From Aquatica leii (lineage: Eukaryota; Arthropoda; Insecta; Coleoptera; Lampyridae): a stretch of 64,000 bases of DNA. The translations under genes and the position numbers were made by a program. The notes below the pieces were generated by a model. The model did no database searches, was not told where the DNA came from, and saw only the letters and a list, made by a program, of their open reading frames with translations. This document shows, piece by piece, positions 32,963-44,512 of the stretch; position 1 is the first letter of the stretch, and every line of letters begins with the position of its first letter. Location: NCBI GenBank assembly GCA_035610365.1, contig CM069433.1, positions 131,396,545-131,460,544 of the forward strand, given 5' to 3'.

Positions 32963-34927
32963 CTAAAACAATAAAAAAAATGTAATCGTTTTACTTACAC
33001 TATCCAAGTTAAATAATTTAATTAAGAAATAAATTTTTTAACTATGATTCAAAAACTAACGTTCAAAAAATTCAAGTTATTTTTTAAAATTTAGTTTAAA
33101 AAAACAAATTCTTATAGCATTATCAAAGTTATTGAAAAAGAAATTTAACAAAAATCTTTAAGAGTTTTAAAAATGTAAAACATTTTAAAGCTTACTTTGT
33201 TTCCTGTTAGTTATAACTAATCAATGTAAAATTCTAAAACCATCGTTCAAAAATATTTGTTTTTAGTTTGCATTTCACACTCAGTTTTTAACTGCTTTGA
33301 AAATTAATAAAACGTCAATGTTTTAAATAATTAGCAGAGTTTTTTAAAGAAATACAAATAACTTTAAAATGTTGCAGAAAGCAAAATATGTATGTAAAAA
33401 TTGTGTGTGTTAAAGATTTTTATTAATGAATGTAAGATTCCAAAAGCAATGTTCCTCATCATATCTACTTGTTTTAACATATGTGAAATATTTTTCTACA
33501 ATTGCTTATATATTTTTTAATATGAATCTTTACAGTGTTAAAAAATAAAGTATTGTAATACAGCAAATATTAATATTTGTTTCAAATTATTGATAATCGC
33601 TACATAATTATAGTGACAAGTTAGGTAATAAAATCCTAATTTTATTTTTGATAACGAGTAATTGTTCATATAGAAAGCGAGTAAATAATGTTATGGTAAT
33701 GACTATGTAATTATACTGACAAATTCTAGAAATTAAGTTTACGAGTAATACGAGTAATCTTAATTTGTAATATAAAAACCATTTATGTTGAGAAGCAGAA
33801 AGGAAAGAAAAACAGAAAGGGTAAATATTGCACTCGGACATTATACAAAAATAATAATATCGTAAAAAAATCATGTACCTTCTGTTAACGATAACGTGTA
33901 ATATTACTTATATACAAAACAATTCTAGCATTTTGCACATTCTATTGCGCAAACAAATGGTATTTAAAGCTACATTTTATTTATAAGAAAGAAGAATACA
34001 TATACAAAAATAATCAAAACAAAAACTACACAACACAACAAAACATTTATATAAGAATTGCAAGTTTTATTAAAAAAATCTACTCGTGCACATTTTAACA
34101 CGAATGATTCACAAATTCACCTAATCCCAATTAGCATTTTTTTCTGTAACACAAAAACAAGAAATGTTATTTTATTATTAAAGACTTACGTACAAACAAA
34201 CAACTAATTCAAATTGATGCAGATCAAAGATTAATTTTAAAACTAAACCGAATTATAATTGTATTTGTTTAAGCTGTATTGCAGCTACAGTTCTAAATTT
34301 TAAATATTGTTACTAATAAAAGTTTCCTTATAACAAAAAATCTTTGACAATTACAAGTAACGCAAACTAAAAATTACAAAACGAATAGTTAAATAAAACC
34401 AAAACTTCTTAAAATCGTTAATAACACTAGTATACTTTTCTTAACATATAAAAATATTAGTAAATGTATTAACTGTAGTTAACGTCAAAACTAAACAACA
34501 TTATTGAAACAATAAAGATTATTTGAGTAACATAATTTTGTATTTCATTTGTTAACAAAAATTTTGATGGACTTGTTAAAACTTATTTTATATAAAACTT
34601 CTCTAAAAACACAATTTAACAAAGTTGTTGTAATATCAGCTAATTCAAAAACTACCCCTTAAATATTAAGACACTTTACTCTAAGCTGGTGAAATAAAAT
34701 TCCTAATGAGATCTGTATACGTTTCTATTACATTAATATTGCAAACTGTTTAAATCAGTCTGTAAATATTATAACGTTACAATTACTTAAGATTACAAGC
34801 AAAAAATGTTATTCGAAAATCGTATATATATATATAGAAATAAACGTTTATAACAAGTTTAGAACACGTTTAAAGTCAGTAAATAAGTTGAAAGCTTATT
34901 TTACATCTCAACTAGACAATGGGGTTA

Positions 34928-36682
34928 CGGTTTCACACTTTATGTTAACTAATAATTTATATTAAAACAAATTATTAAAGGTAACATAACCATTCCAAGA
35001 ACCGTGGGTGTATACAATAAATTTTTCATAATTGAAGTTAAAAGAAGTAATCCTGTTATAGCTTTTAGTTGTCCGCCACTGCCGATTAGAGACCGATTTG
35101 CTTTGGTTTGCGTAGCTCTATTTCGTATCCTCTATCTTTTATAATCTAAACTAACACTAAATGTTTCTTAAACGTTACAGCATATATTTTAATGATTTAT
35201 TTATTTACTTTTAAATACTGCTACTAACTAGAGGTAACATTTAATAGATTTACCTTGTACGTACATTGTAAATTTATAAATGAATGTATTCGTAATTGTT
35301 TACAATAGATTAAGTGACAATGTGTATATCAGTTTTGCTTTGCGTATTGAAATGGTTTTGTAATTTTGTTTTCTATTTTTAATAAAGTTTGATTTTAATA
35401 GTAATTATTCGTAACATTAACTTTAGGAAGAAAATTAAACGTTACGTAAAAACGTGTTATAATAATTAATTAATGGTTTACATTATACAAAAAAAATCTT
35501 AGTACAAAAATTGAAACTATAAACAAGTCTATTCGTTCGTGAATATCTCGTACTTGCTTCTCAATACAAAATTCTAAATTAATAAACTAGATATCGGTTA
35601 GTGATTAAACAGATTCAATTTGAATGAATTTAGTAAATGTTAATGTTATTAAAACCTGTCAAACCAGAAAAAAAAATATAATATAATAAATTGTCAGATA
35701 TAACTAAAGCGTTTTCTTTTCTTCTTAGTTACAATATTTTAAACAATTATTTAATTTTGAACGAATGGCAAAATTAAAAATAGGATCTTATTTACATTCA
35801 AATGCTTCTAGATATTTGTGATTGTAATTTATTATCTGACGAAGAACGTAGACCACGTTTAAAAAACACCCAAGATTAAAATTTTTAATTAAACAATAAC
35901 ACCATTAACTATAAAACAATTTTTATTAGAACAGATATTCTTTAAGTAGTTTTCTTCTCTTGTTCTTTTAAATTTTGCTTTAAGTTTTTAGTAGCTGTAA
36001 CATTGTAACATTTACTTTTTTTTTACAGTTTGTACATGCATTGCTTTTTTGTTCATTAAAAAAAAAATAGTTTATCTGTTTACTGTTTGAGATTATAGTA
36101 CCTATTAGAGTATCTAATTTTAATCATTTGAACGAAAAACTAAATTGCTAAATAGTTTTTGTTATAAATGTATTCTTAATGTTTTTTAATTTTCTATTTC
36201 AGCATGACTTAAGTAGGTAATTATAAACATCGACAAAAGTTTTTTCTTCTTTTACTTCTAATAACTCCAGTAAATTCCTATTGCACTTTTAACAATTTTA
36301 CAATTTTTATTTGTTTCTTGAGATTATGATATAAAAGTATCTAATTATTATCGTTTAAAACAAAATTGATATAGTTTTTGTTAAAAATATGATTGTGGCT
36401 TTCCTTAGTCATTAATTACATTGTTATTGACTGTAATTACTATAACTAAAAGAAATTTGCATAAGGAAAATTTTCTATTTTACACGTTTTTTATTCACTT
36501 ATTTAACTTTGCTTTTTAGAGTAGATTTTGTTAAAAATGTTTTCTTTCTTTTCTGTTAATCGTTAGATTAAAAGTTTATGTGTTAGTAATCACGTGTTTA
36601 TTACAAAAATGATTAAAATTTTCATTTGGTTTGCCATTTACTAACTAAGTTGTATACTACGTTTTCAATAAAATTGTGAAAA
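34928..36682. other. Unique centre of the giant palindrome
   Basis: 1,755 bp of AT-rich DNA between the arms. It has no ORF of 60 codons or more and no recognisable domain, RNA gene or repeat. Confidence 0.6.
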
Positions 36683-38651
36683 TAACCCCATTGTCTAGTT
36701 GAGATGTAAAATAAGCTTTCAACTTATTTACTGACTTTAAACGTGTTCTAAACTTGTTATAAACGTTTATTTCTATATATATATATACGATTTTCGAATA
36801 ACATTTTTTGCTTGTAATCTTAAGTAATTGTAACGTTATAATATTTACAGACTGATTTAAACAGTTTGCAATATTAATGTAATAGAAACGTATACAGATC
36901 TCATTAGGAATTTTATTTCACCAGCTTAGAGTAAAGTGTCTTAATATTTAAGGGGTAGTTTTTGAATTAGCTGATATTACAACAACTTTGTTAAATTGTG
37001 TTTTTAGAGAAGTTTTATATAAAATAAGTTTTAACAAGTCCATCAAAATTTTTGTTAACAAATGAAATACAAAATTATGTTACTCAAATAATCTTTATTG
37101 TTTCAATAATGTTGTTTAGTTTTGACGTTAACTACAGTTAATACATTTACTAATATTTTTATATGTTAAGAAAAGTATACTAGTGTTATTAACGATTTTA
37201 AGAAGTTTTGGTTTTATTTAACTATTCGTTTTGTAATTTTTAGTTTGCGTTACTTGTAATTGTCAAAGATTTTTGTTATAAGGAAACTTTTATTAGTAAC
37301 AATATTTAAAATTTAGAACTGTAGCTGCAATACAGCTTAAACAAATACAATTATAATTCGGTTTAGTTTTAAAATTAATCTTTGATCTGCATCAATTTGA
37401 ATTAGTTGTTTGTTTGTACGTAAGTCTTTAGTAATAAAATAACATTTCTTGTTTTTGTGGTAGAGAAAAAATGTTAATTGGTTTAGGTGAATTTGTGAAT
37501 CATTCGTGTTAAAATGTGCACGAGTAGATTTTTTTAATAAAACTTGCAATTCTTATATAAATGTTTTTGTTGTGTTGTGTAGTTTTTGTTTTGATTATTT
37601 TTGTATATGTATTCTTCTTTCTTATAAATAAAATGTAGCTTTAAATACCATTTGTTTGCGCAATAGAATGTGCAAAATGCTAGAATTGTTTTGTATATAA
37701 GTAATATTACACGTTATCGTTAACAGAAGGTAGATGATTTTTTTACGATATTATTATTTTTGTATAATGTCCGAGTGCAATATTTACCCTTTCTGTTTTT
37801 CTTTCCTTTCTGCTTCTCAACATAAATGGTTTTTATATTACAAATTAAGATTACTCGTATTACTCGTAAACTTAATTTCTAGAATTTGTCAGTATAATTA
37901 CATAGTCATTGCCATAACATTATTTACTCGCTTTCTATATGAACAATTACTCGTTATCAAAAATAAAATTAGGATTTTATTACCTAACTTGTCACTATAA
38001 TTATGTAGCGATTATCAATAATTTGAAACAAATATTAATATTTGCTGTATTACAATACTTTATTTTTTAACACTGTAAAGATTCATATTAAAAAATATAT
38101 AAGCAATTGTAGAAAAATATTTCACATATGTTAAAACAAGTAGATATGATGAGGAACATTGCTTTTGGAATCTTACATTCATTAATAAAAATCTTTAACA
38201 CACACAATTTTTACATACATATTTTGCTTTCTGCAACATTTTAAAGTTATTTGTATTTCTTTAAAAAACTCTGCTAATTATTTAAAACATTGACGTTTTA
38301 TTAATTTTCAAAGTAAAGTTAAAAACTGAGTGTGAAATGCAAACTAAAAACAAATATTTTTGAACGATGGTTTTAGAATTTTACATTGATTAGTTATAAC
38401 TAACAGGAAACAAAAGTAAGCTTTAAAATGTTTTACATTTTTTAAAACTCTTAAAGATTTTTGTTAAATTTCTTTTTCAATAACTTTGATAATGCTATAA
38501 GAATTTGTTTCTTTTTAAACTAAATTTTAAAAAATAACTTGAATTTTTTGAACGTTAGTTTTTGAATCATAGTTAAAAAATTTATTTCTTAATTAAATTA
38601 TTTAACTTGGATAGTGTAAGTAAAACGATTACATTTTTTTTATTGTTTTAG

Positions 38652-38781
38652 TAGTTCCATTATTTCTTAAATGCATAAAGTATTTCAAATACGGATGAAA
38701 GAAATTGGGTTGAGTATCTAAACTCGATCAGAAATTCAGAAAATATTTTAGAACTTGATACAGCAGATTGCAAAATTATCG
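38652..38781 (+). pseudogene. Exon-like block A, right arm (family not recognised)
   Basis: Follows TTTTTTTTATTGTTTTAG and ends at ATCG|GTAAAG. The frame contains FHYFLNA, stop, SISNTDERNWVEYLNSIR, NSENILELDTADCKII. It continues in phase 1 into block B at 38,837 after a very short intron (38,782-38,836). There are at least two stops (the first codon TAG and a TAA after LNA), so it is either decayed or the upstream exon boundary lies farther inside. No known domain is recognised. Confidence 0.5.
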
Positions 38782-38836
38782 GTAAAGTGCTTAAATTTAC
38801 GTTAATATCACAGTATAATTTTTTTTAATTATACAG

Positions 38837-39136
38837 ATCAAGAAATTTATAACACACTTAATGCCAGGGGTGTGTACCAAAACGAACTCAAAACGTGCAA
38901 GTTTGGACCTACTTTAGTATTGGAGTTAACTGCTTTCATATTCAGCGACATTGAAGATGAAGTACTTGAAAATTTAAAAGATTTATCTTAAAATGTTATA
39001 TATTATAATAATAATAATGTCTTTGGCTTCCAAAAGAAAATTTTTGAATAACTACTACCTTATGGAATTTACACTAATTACATGTCATTGGAAAAGTTAT
39101 TTGTTGAAACAATCAGCGACCTGAATGAATCGGCAG
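38837..39136 (+). pseudogene. Exon-like block B, right arm (family not recognised)
   Basis: One frame spans all 300 bp from the acceptor ATTATACAG to the donor GGCAG|GTATGT. The visible pieces are QEIYNTLNARGVYQNELK, CKFGPTLVLELTAFIFSD, IEDEVLENLKDLS, stop, NNNNVFGFQKKIFE, stop, LLPYGIYTNYMSLEKLF and VETISDLNESA. Acidic and hydrophobic residues alternate as in a folded protein, and the composition differs from chance AT-rich frames. Downstream, a possible next acceptor at TTTATTGTTAG (about 39,217) leads quickly to stops. The product is unknown. It may be a captured host gene fragment or an element-encoded protein. Confidence 0.5.
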
Positions 39137-39991
39137 GTATGTATCATAAAACTTTAATTAATAAGTAATAATTGTAAAAATTTATTTTTGGCAATGACAC
39201 TTTCTTTTATTGTTAGCGATCACACTTTGCTTAGTTTTAGCTATGTACTAGTAAGAACGTTTTAAATTAAAGTGTTTCTGTGTATTACAATGGTAAGTGG
39301 TTTATTTATTTTGCAAATTAATCCTATACGCTTAAACACATGCAATTTTATGCTCTACAAAAGATTATTTTAAATTAAAAAAGTTGATTTTAGTATTTAC
39401 CTGATTAAAAGCTAGTTTAAAAAATTTTTTAATTTTAGTGAATTTTAAGTTTGTTAACTATTATTTTAGTTTTTGACCATTTCTTTTGTTAAATTAATTT
39501 TTAATATTATTGTTTAAACTGACAACTCGTTTAAAAAGAAGCAGTTGATATTTTTAAGTAACATTAATTTTTCTTAAGAAATTTGTAGTTATTTTCTTAA
39601 CATTATTTATATTTTTTTTATTAATTTGCATACAGCAGCCTTTGTGCTATTTTTCTTATAATTAACAGTATCTTTTTTAATAAGCGATTCTTTACATAGA
39701 CCTGAAAGTAAGAGAGAAAGAATATGAAAGTACCGACCACTAGGGAAGTCCCGATCAACCTCAACACGACGGATGCTATAGAAATGATATAATTAGATGC
39801 CGTGTGTACAGTTGCTGTGAATTATCAAGATCCAGATAAACCGTAATGACATAGATGCTGTAGAAAAATGATATAATTATGCCATGAATGTTAATTTAAT
39901 TTAAAAATAAAGTACAATAAATTTTACAAGTCTTTTGTTCAGTAATTAAAAAACCAATTGTATACAACAATTGAGCGTTTAAAATTAACTT

Positions 39992-40062
39992 ATTTTCGTA
40001 GCTCAGCTGTTAAGTTCGCCGCTTTGTAATCAAGAAACCCGGGTTCAAATCTAGGTACATCC
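39992..40062 (+). ncRNA. tRNA-like segment with pol III A and B boxes (right arm)
   Basis: Mirror copy of 31,540-31,610: TAGCTCAGCTGT at 39,999-40,010, GGTTCAAATCT at 40,042-40,052 and CTTTGTAAT in the anticodon-loop position. In this arm the T-stem is slightly better paired (CTAGG instead of CTAGA). The acceptor stem ATTTTCG/TACATCC does not pair. Confidence 0.55.
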
Positions 40063-40193
40063 AAGCTTTTTTTAAATAAAAATATTTTCTTTCTCGCTCG
40101 AATCATGAGACTTTATGACGCATAAAAAATTACCAGTTACGCGATGACGCACGACGCAATCAAAATTACCAATTATGCGATGACGTAACAATG

Positions 40194-40332
40194 CAAGAGA
40201 GAGAAAAAAATGTAAGAGAGAGAAAAAAAATATGTGAGAGAGAAAAAAAATGTGTGAGAGAGAAAACAATGTGTAAGAGAGAAAAAAAATGTGTGAGAGA
40301 GAAAAAAATTTCATTGTGAGAGAGAGAAAAAA
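40194..40332. repeat. GA/CT-rich interrupted tandem tract near the right end
   Basis: Repeated units of the type GTGAGAGAGAAAAAAAAT. The mirror tract lies at about 31,266-31,410 (CTCTCTCACACATTTTTTT). Unit number and A-run length differ slightly between arms. Confidence 0.85.
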
Positions 40333-40431
40333 ACTTTCCCAAAAATACAGTCACCCACGTTTCTTCCGAGGTCAGTTCTTAGAAAGTGAAAGTGTCATTA
40401 AAAAAGCAATTAGTGGTGCATAATACCTACT

Positions 40432-40437
40432 ACTAAA
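40432..40437. repeat. 6-bp target-site duplication of giant element, right
   Basis: ACTAAA directly follows ...CCTACT, matching 31,167-31,172. Confidence 0.75.
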
Positions 40438-40441
40438 TAAT

Positions 40442-40576
40442 GTGCTTTTCTCAGGGAGCTTCCACCAAGACATTTTGGAAATTAAGAAACGTCACCAAGG
40501 CAAATGGAATCCTATAATGGTAGCCGATTACTGTTGGACATTAAGAAAAAAGACCGTGGATTGTATTTATAAGTAA
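40442..40576 (+). pseudogene. Open C-terminal fragment, possibly of a transposon protein
   Basis: An open frame without ATG, directly beside the giant element, reads SFHQDILEIKKRHQGKWN and PIMVADYCWTLRKKT, and ends CIYK, stop. The pattern G-WN--MMADYCW-L-R resembles a tail I associate with insect transposon-encoded proteins, but I cannot name the family with certainty. The giant element may have cut the gene, though nothing on its left flank continues it. Confidence 0.35.
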
Positions 40577-43230
40577 CAATGTCAATTTTTTTTTACTATT
40601 CTAATTGTAAGAACTTCAAATCAATACTTAAATAGGTATGTTGTAAAAAATCTAATCAAAGAGCTATCCGACTATTTACCATTTATTAAAACAATTGTGT
40701 CGTTGTTATTTATTAAGATTTGTATACGTCAGAGTACTCACTGTAGCAGTTCTTTCACAATAGTTTTAACTGCATTTGTTTATTTATAATGTAATAAGTA
40801 ATTAAAAGAAATAGTTACTATAATATATTCGGTGAACTACTTCTTACTTGGATAAGACAATAACAGTACAATAGATACTATAAAAATGCAGCAAACTTAA
40901 CGTTTCCCACGTACTAACTCCTACCAAGATCATTTATTAAATTACATATTGCTAATTGAATTAAACTTTAATCACATCGCATTACTATATAAATATTTTC
41001 TAGTAAAAACTACACGGTTTTGGTAACTAGGACAGAAAACTGTAATTGCAAACTTTTAGAGTATTACTATATTCATATGTAATTGCCTAAGGTAATTATT
41101 TAATATTAATGAATAACTGATAACTGTTAGTTGTGGAAATAAAAAATATGGGTATTCCTTGTGAGAAAACCCGTTTTATATAGCTTAAGAATTATATTAT
41201 GCTCCTACAGTTAGCTCGTAGGTGCGTCAGATAAAAGAAGACGACAATTTAAAAGCTTCATTATCATCACTTTGTGTAAGATATGTCTACGAAATAGACA
41301 GGGGAAAATAAGTTTTCTTTTGACTTTGCAACAAGCGCCGATGAACGAAGTTACTTAAAACCAAACACAACCAAATACGTTGTTTGTTATAATTAATTAA
41401 CTAAATCCAATGTCTTTGTACTTATCGTCTTTCTAGTACCCAGAACAATTAATGAAGATTAATGAATTCCTAGTTTATATACAGTTTGAAAATGTATATA
41501 TTCAATTCCAAATAACAAAAAATGAACTAATACATGCAGGTTTCTTTTAATCGTACTGATGAAGCTATTGTTATTTACAATAACGTAACGGTGTTCTTAG
41601 GTGGTCATCCATACGTAACTAATAAAAAACTGACAAGATATTTATATTGACATTCTAGTTGAACATGTAGTAAACGATTAAAGCAAACCACAAGCATGTG
41701 ATTCATTAAAAGATTTCAAAGGATTTGTGTTCTTCATATTCTAATGCTACTTTCTATAATTTGTTAATCGTATTATTTATGAGATTTGTCTTAGTGAGTC
41801 ATATCATTAAAAATTATTTTTGTATGTTACGTTTATTATGTAAGAACTCAATAAATGGTTTATATCTCCAAGAAATTACAACAGTTGCAAAATTCGGAAA
41901 TTACATACGTGTTTTGTTTTTTGCCTTGTTCATACACACAAAAGACAATGTTTATAATTTATAAATTTTCTTTAATAGTACCATGTTTTCATAACAATAT
42001 ATAGAGGTGTGAATGTGGTTTTAGTAAATAAACACCAGCAGATCAACAAAGAAGAAATTAAGACTGCTAAAAAATAAATCATCACAAGTTTAATTTTACA
42101 GAGACTACCACTGTTGATCGAACTAGCTGTGATACTGAAAAACTCGATAAAGTTCTTACTTGTCTTTCCATTTGATAAGTGTTAGTAAGTTCTTTTTTAT
42201 CCTTTTTTTTTGTTTCTTAGCGGCAACACAATAATAATGTGCTCGTCAGAGGTTAACGCCCTCTCATCGGGTGCCATCTTACATGGTAGATAGGGAAATC
42301 CCTTCCAGATATGGATTATACCGGAAAAATAAAATACCCGGGACAGACCAAAGCTAATTATGATACTGCGTTGCAAAGAGTAAAGAGAAACTACTACAAT
42401 ATAATTTCAAAATATGAATGAATAAACAAAGCAAAATGGTTCCAAGTGCTCAGCGTTCTTAAAATGGGACCGGGATGCAAAGAATCTCCGGACGGGAACT
42501 AAAAATAAACAAAAAGTGCGACAATGTGTAAACAACGATTATATGATGATAATACAACTAAGCGCCTCCTTATTACATATAAATCTAATTTAAGTCCAGG
42601 TTTCCACATCCTACATGACAGATAGTAAGATAAGTTCTGGGCTTAATGGTAGACTGATACAGTATTAATAAGAAAGAGCATTAGTCCTCACAAACACACT
42701 TTATGATTTATCTGCAAGATGGTTATATAGGTGAACATCGCCCGCACACAATAATGTATAATTATTTTAAGGAATCAAAGTTTATTTTAATGAACAGACA
42801 ATTATAAAACTGAGTTAAGAACGCAAAAACTTACTCAAGTGCTGACGCAGAATAAGATCATAATGTACTACTAGCCAATATAAAAAGTTAAGTCTAAGCA
42901 GAAACAAATAAACGTAAAAAGTCAGCAAGATAAGAACTGCCAACAAATAACTAATGAATAATATCACAGCAACTTCAAAAAGCTACAAAAATTTATCAAT
43001 CAATCATGAAATGCTATAAAGTCAACAATAACAAACGTTGGTAAACAAGTAGCTGGCTGACTGGTAACTTTAGATGATACAAGAAATTATATTACTCATA
43101 AACAAAAAACAAAAACTAGAAAAAATAAATAACAACACGCTAACTTTATCCTACATTGAAATCACTGACAACATAAGAAAAATCATCCCGCTAGCAATAA
43201 GGAACCCGCAAGGAGAAATACATTTAAAAA
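40577..43230. other. AT-rich stretch, nothing identified
   Basis: No recognised domain. The 79-codon ORF at 41,725-41,964 is hydrophobic and has no signature. Remains of the upstream part of the non-LTR element at 43.2 kb could lie between 42.3 and 43.2 kb but are too decayed to read. Confidence 0.45.
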
Positions 43231-43297
43231 AATCTGGAGGCAGTTAGTTAAGACAAACTGTCCGGCAATAAAAAAAATAGCGATTCCAACACTATAC

Positions 43298-43642
43298 TTG
43301 CAAACGCTTCAAAGCAAACGTGCTAACCATTACTCTATTACAAAAGAAATGAAAGGTTTTCTGAGGATTATACGAAACCTCATATACAAGATATGTGATC
43401 AGAGTCGGTTTAGATTCCAAGGAGGAATAGACACTAGAGAAGCATTACTCGCAATATGTATGGACTTTCCGAAAGCTTTTGATCGGGTACAACACCTCTT
43501 CGAAATGACAAATACTCACTGTTATAAAACAGAACGAAGTAAAGGAAAAAAATTTGGAAGAAAGAAAAAGTCTTGGCTACGAAACATCAGAGAATATACG
43601 AAATTAAGAGTCAAACATACATATACTGGCCGCTATAAGTAA
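43298..43642 (+). pseudogene. Non-LTR retrotransposon RT fragment with internal deletion
   Basis: A 114-codon frame reads FLRIIRNLIYKICDQSRFRF, then GGIDTREALLAICMDFPKAF and DRVQH. This is the RT region around motif A (D-EKAFDRV-H) of insect LINEs. Only a few residues later the frame has GRKKKSWLRNIREYTK, which in these elements is near the C-terminus. The ~300 residues between them, including the YADD box, are deleted, so the element is dead. The catalytic Asp of motif A (usually IDYEKAFD) is kept as MDFPKAFD. Confidence 0.8.
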
Positions 43643-43846
43643 ATGAAAATTTTCAGAAAACATATATTTTACTCGTACTAACAAAAGTAAAAATTTCAGC
43701 AAGATATAATCAATGGATCCAGTTACCACAAAAAAGTTTTGTTTTTATTTACTTAGTTGTCATTATAAAGCAGACTTCAGAGTTTAATTTTCTTGTTAGA
43801 GTTTGAATTTTCATCAATTAACTGAGTGTGAATGTGGTATTGACTC

Positions 43847-44512
43847 GGTCTACGAGAATCTGGATTATCCATTTGTGATATTGCTGATCGCGTAAGACGT
43901 AGTTTCGTTAATTAACCAATAAATCTACTTATAATCTGTTTACTGAAGATTTCCTTATTTTGTTTAGGTCATACTGACTATTTCTTTGTTTACCTCTAAC
44001 TCCACGTCATAAAACTGCACAGCTAGAGTGCTGTAATGAAAATTTACAATTGAATGAGCAATAGAAGCGAGTAATTTTTAGTGACGAATCTATATTCTGT
44101 TTATCGGCCCATGATGGTCCCAGAATGGTTAAAAGACGTGCCGGAGAAAGGAGAGACAGCTGTTTTTACCATTCTTAGTCAAGGTGTGACGGTATGAGGG
44201 GCTACTGGCCATAAAAGTAGCTCTCTTCTAGTAATTATTTGAGGAACGTTAAATGCAATTGGTTCTGAAACCAGTGTTAGCTTCATATCTTCAGCAACTA
44301 GCAAATCTGGTCAAGATTATTGGCGGCCACATACCGTTAGAGTTACTACCAAGTTTCTGGAAGATGGGAATCTTGATCGTCTTTTATGGCCTTCTCGTTA
44401 CTCAGACTTATCATCAACCAAACCCGTGTGGGATACGTTGGTGCATCCAAGGTTGGGGTCAGAAGGCCACGTCATTTTATACCTCTTATGCATCGCATTA
44501 AAATACTTATAA
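43847..44512 (+). pseudogene. Tc1-like transposase relic
   Basis: Plus-strand blocks in order: GLRESGLSICDIADRVRRS (helix-turn-helix, 43,847); PLTPRHKTAQLECCNENLQ; KRVIFSDESIFCLSAHDGPR and MVKRRAGERRDSC (44,080-44,160, first catalytic Asp in SDES); then, after a broken stretch, GQDYWRPHTVRVTTKFLED and RLLWPSRYSDLSSTKPVWDT. The Tc1 pattern is QQDNARPHTA...WPARSPDLSPIEHVWD, so the second Asp (QDYWRPH) and third (SDLS) are present, but stops and frameshifts break the gene. Terminal repeats were not located. Confidence 0.88.

Larger units (their letters stand above)
31173..34927 (+). repeat. Left arm of giant inverted repeat
   Basis: Reverse complement of 36,683-40,431. From outside inward it contains a CT-rich tract (about 31,266-31,410), a tRNA-like segment (31,540-31,610), exon-like blocks (32,478-32,777 and 32,833-32,962, minus strand) and AT-rich DNA with a TA microsatellite near 34,830. 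Confidence 0.93.
31173..40431. mobile_element. 9.26-kb giant inverted-repeat element with Polinton-like ends
   Basis: Two arms, 31,173-34,927 and 36,683-40,431 (3,755 and 3,749 bp), are reverse complements at very high identity (roughly one to a few differences per 100 bp in the parts I compared, plus small indels in the CT-rich tract). They surround 1,755 bp of unique DNA. The element starts 5'-AGTAGGTATTATGCACC and ends GGTGCATAATACCTACT-3', with a 6-bp direct repeat outside. AG...CT termini, long inverted repeats and 6-bp duplications are the known signature of Polintons/Mavericks, but their polymerase B, integrase, packaging ATPase, protease and capsid genes are absent. Inference: a non-autonomous, self-palindromic derivative, or a fold-back element of another superfamily with the same end rule. 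Confidence 0.85.
36683..40431 (-). repeat. Right arm of giant inverted repeat
   Basis: Reverse complement of the left arm. The inner boundary is the shared CAACTAGACAATGGGGTTA at 34,910-34,927, equal to TAACCCCATTGTCTAGTTG at 36,683-36,701. The 88-codon ORFs at 33,608-33,874 and 37,734-38,000 are mirror images differing at one residue and illustrate the arm identity. Confidence 0.93.

Noticed and set aside
34928-36682. Polinton core genes (polymerase B, integrase, ATPase, protease) in the centre of the palindrome
   Set aside because: No open frame of 60 codons or more and no motif of these families in any frame that I could read.
33608-38000. Two 88-codon ORFs (33,608-33,874 minus; 37,734-38,000 plus) that are almost identical proteins
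   Set aside because: They are mirror copies within the two arms, so similarity is explained by the inverted repeat. The protein is low-complexity, aromatic and lacks any domain.
31540-40062. A functional tRNA-Thr gene in the arms
   Set aside because: A and B boxes are present, but acceptor, D and anticodon stems do not pair, so it is kept only as a tRNA-like relic.
40072-40354. Overlapping minus-strand ORFs rich in Leu/Ser/Phe repeats
   Set aside because: They are translations of the CT/GA-rich tandem tract in different frames, not genes.
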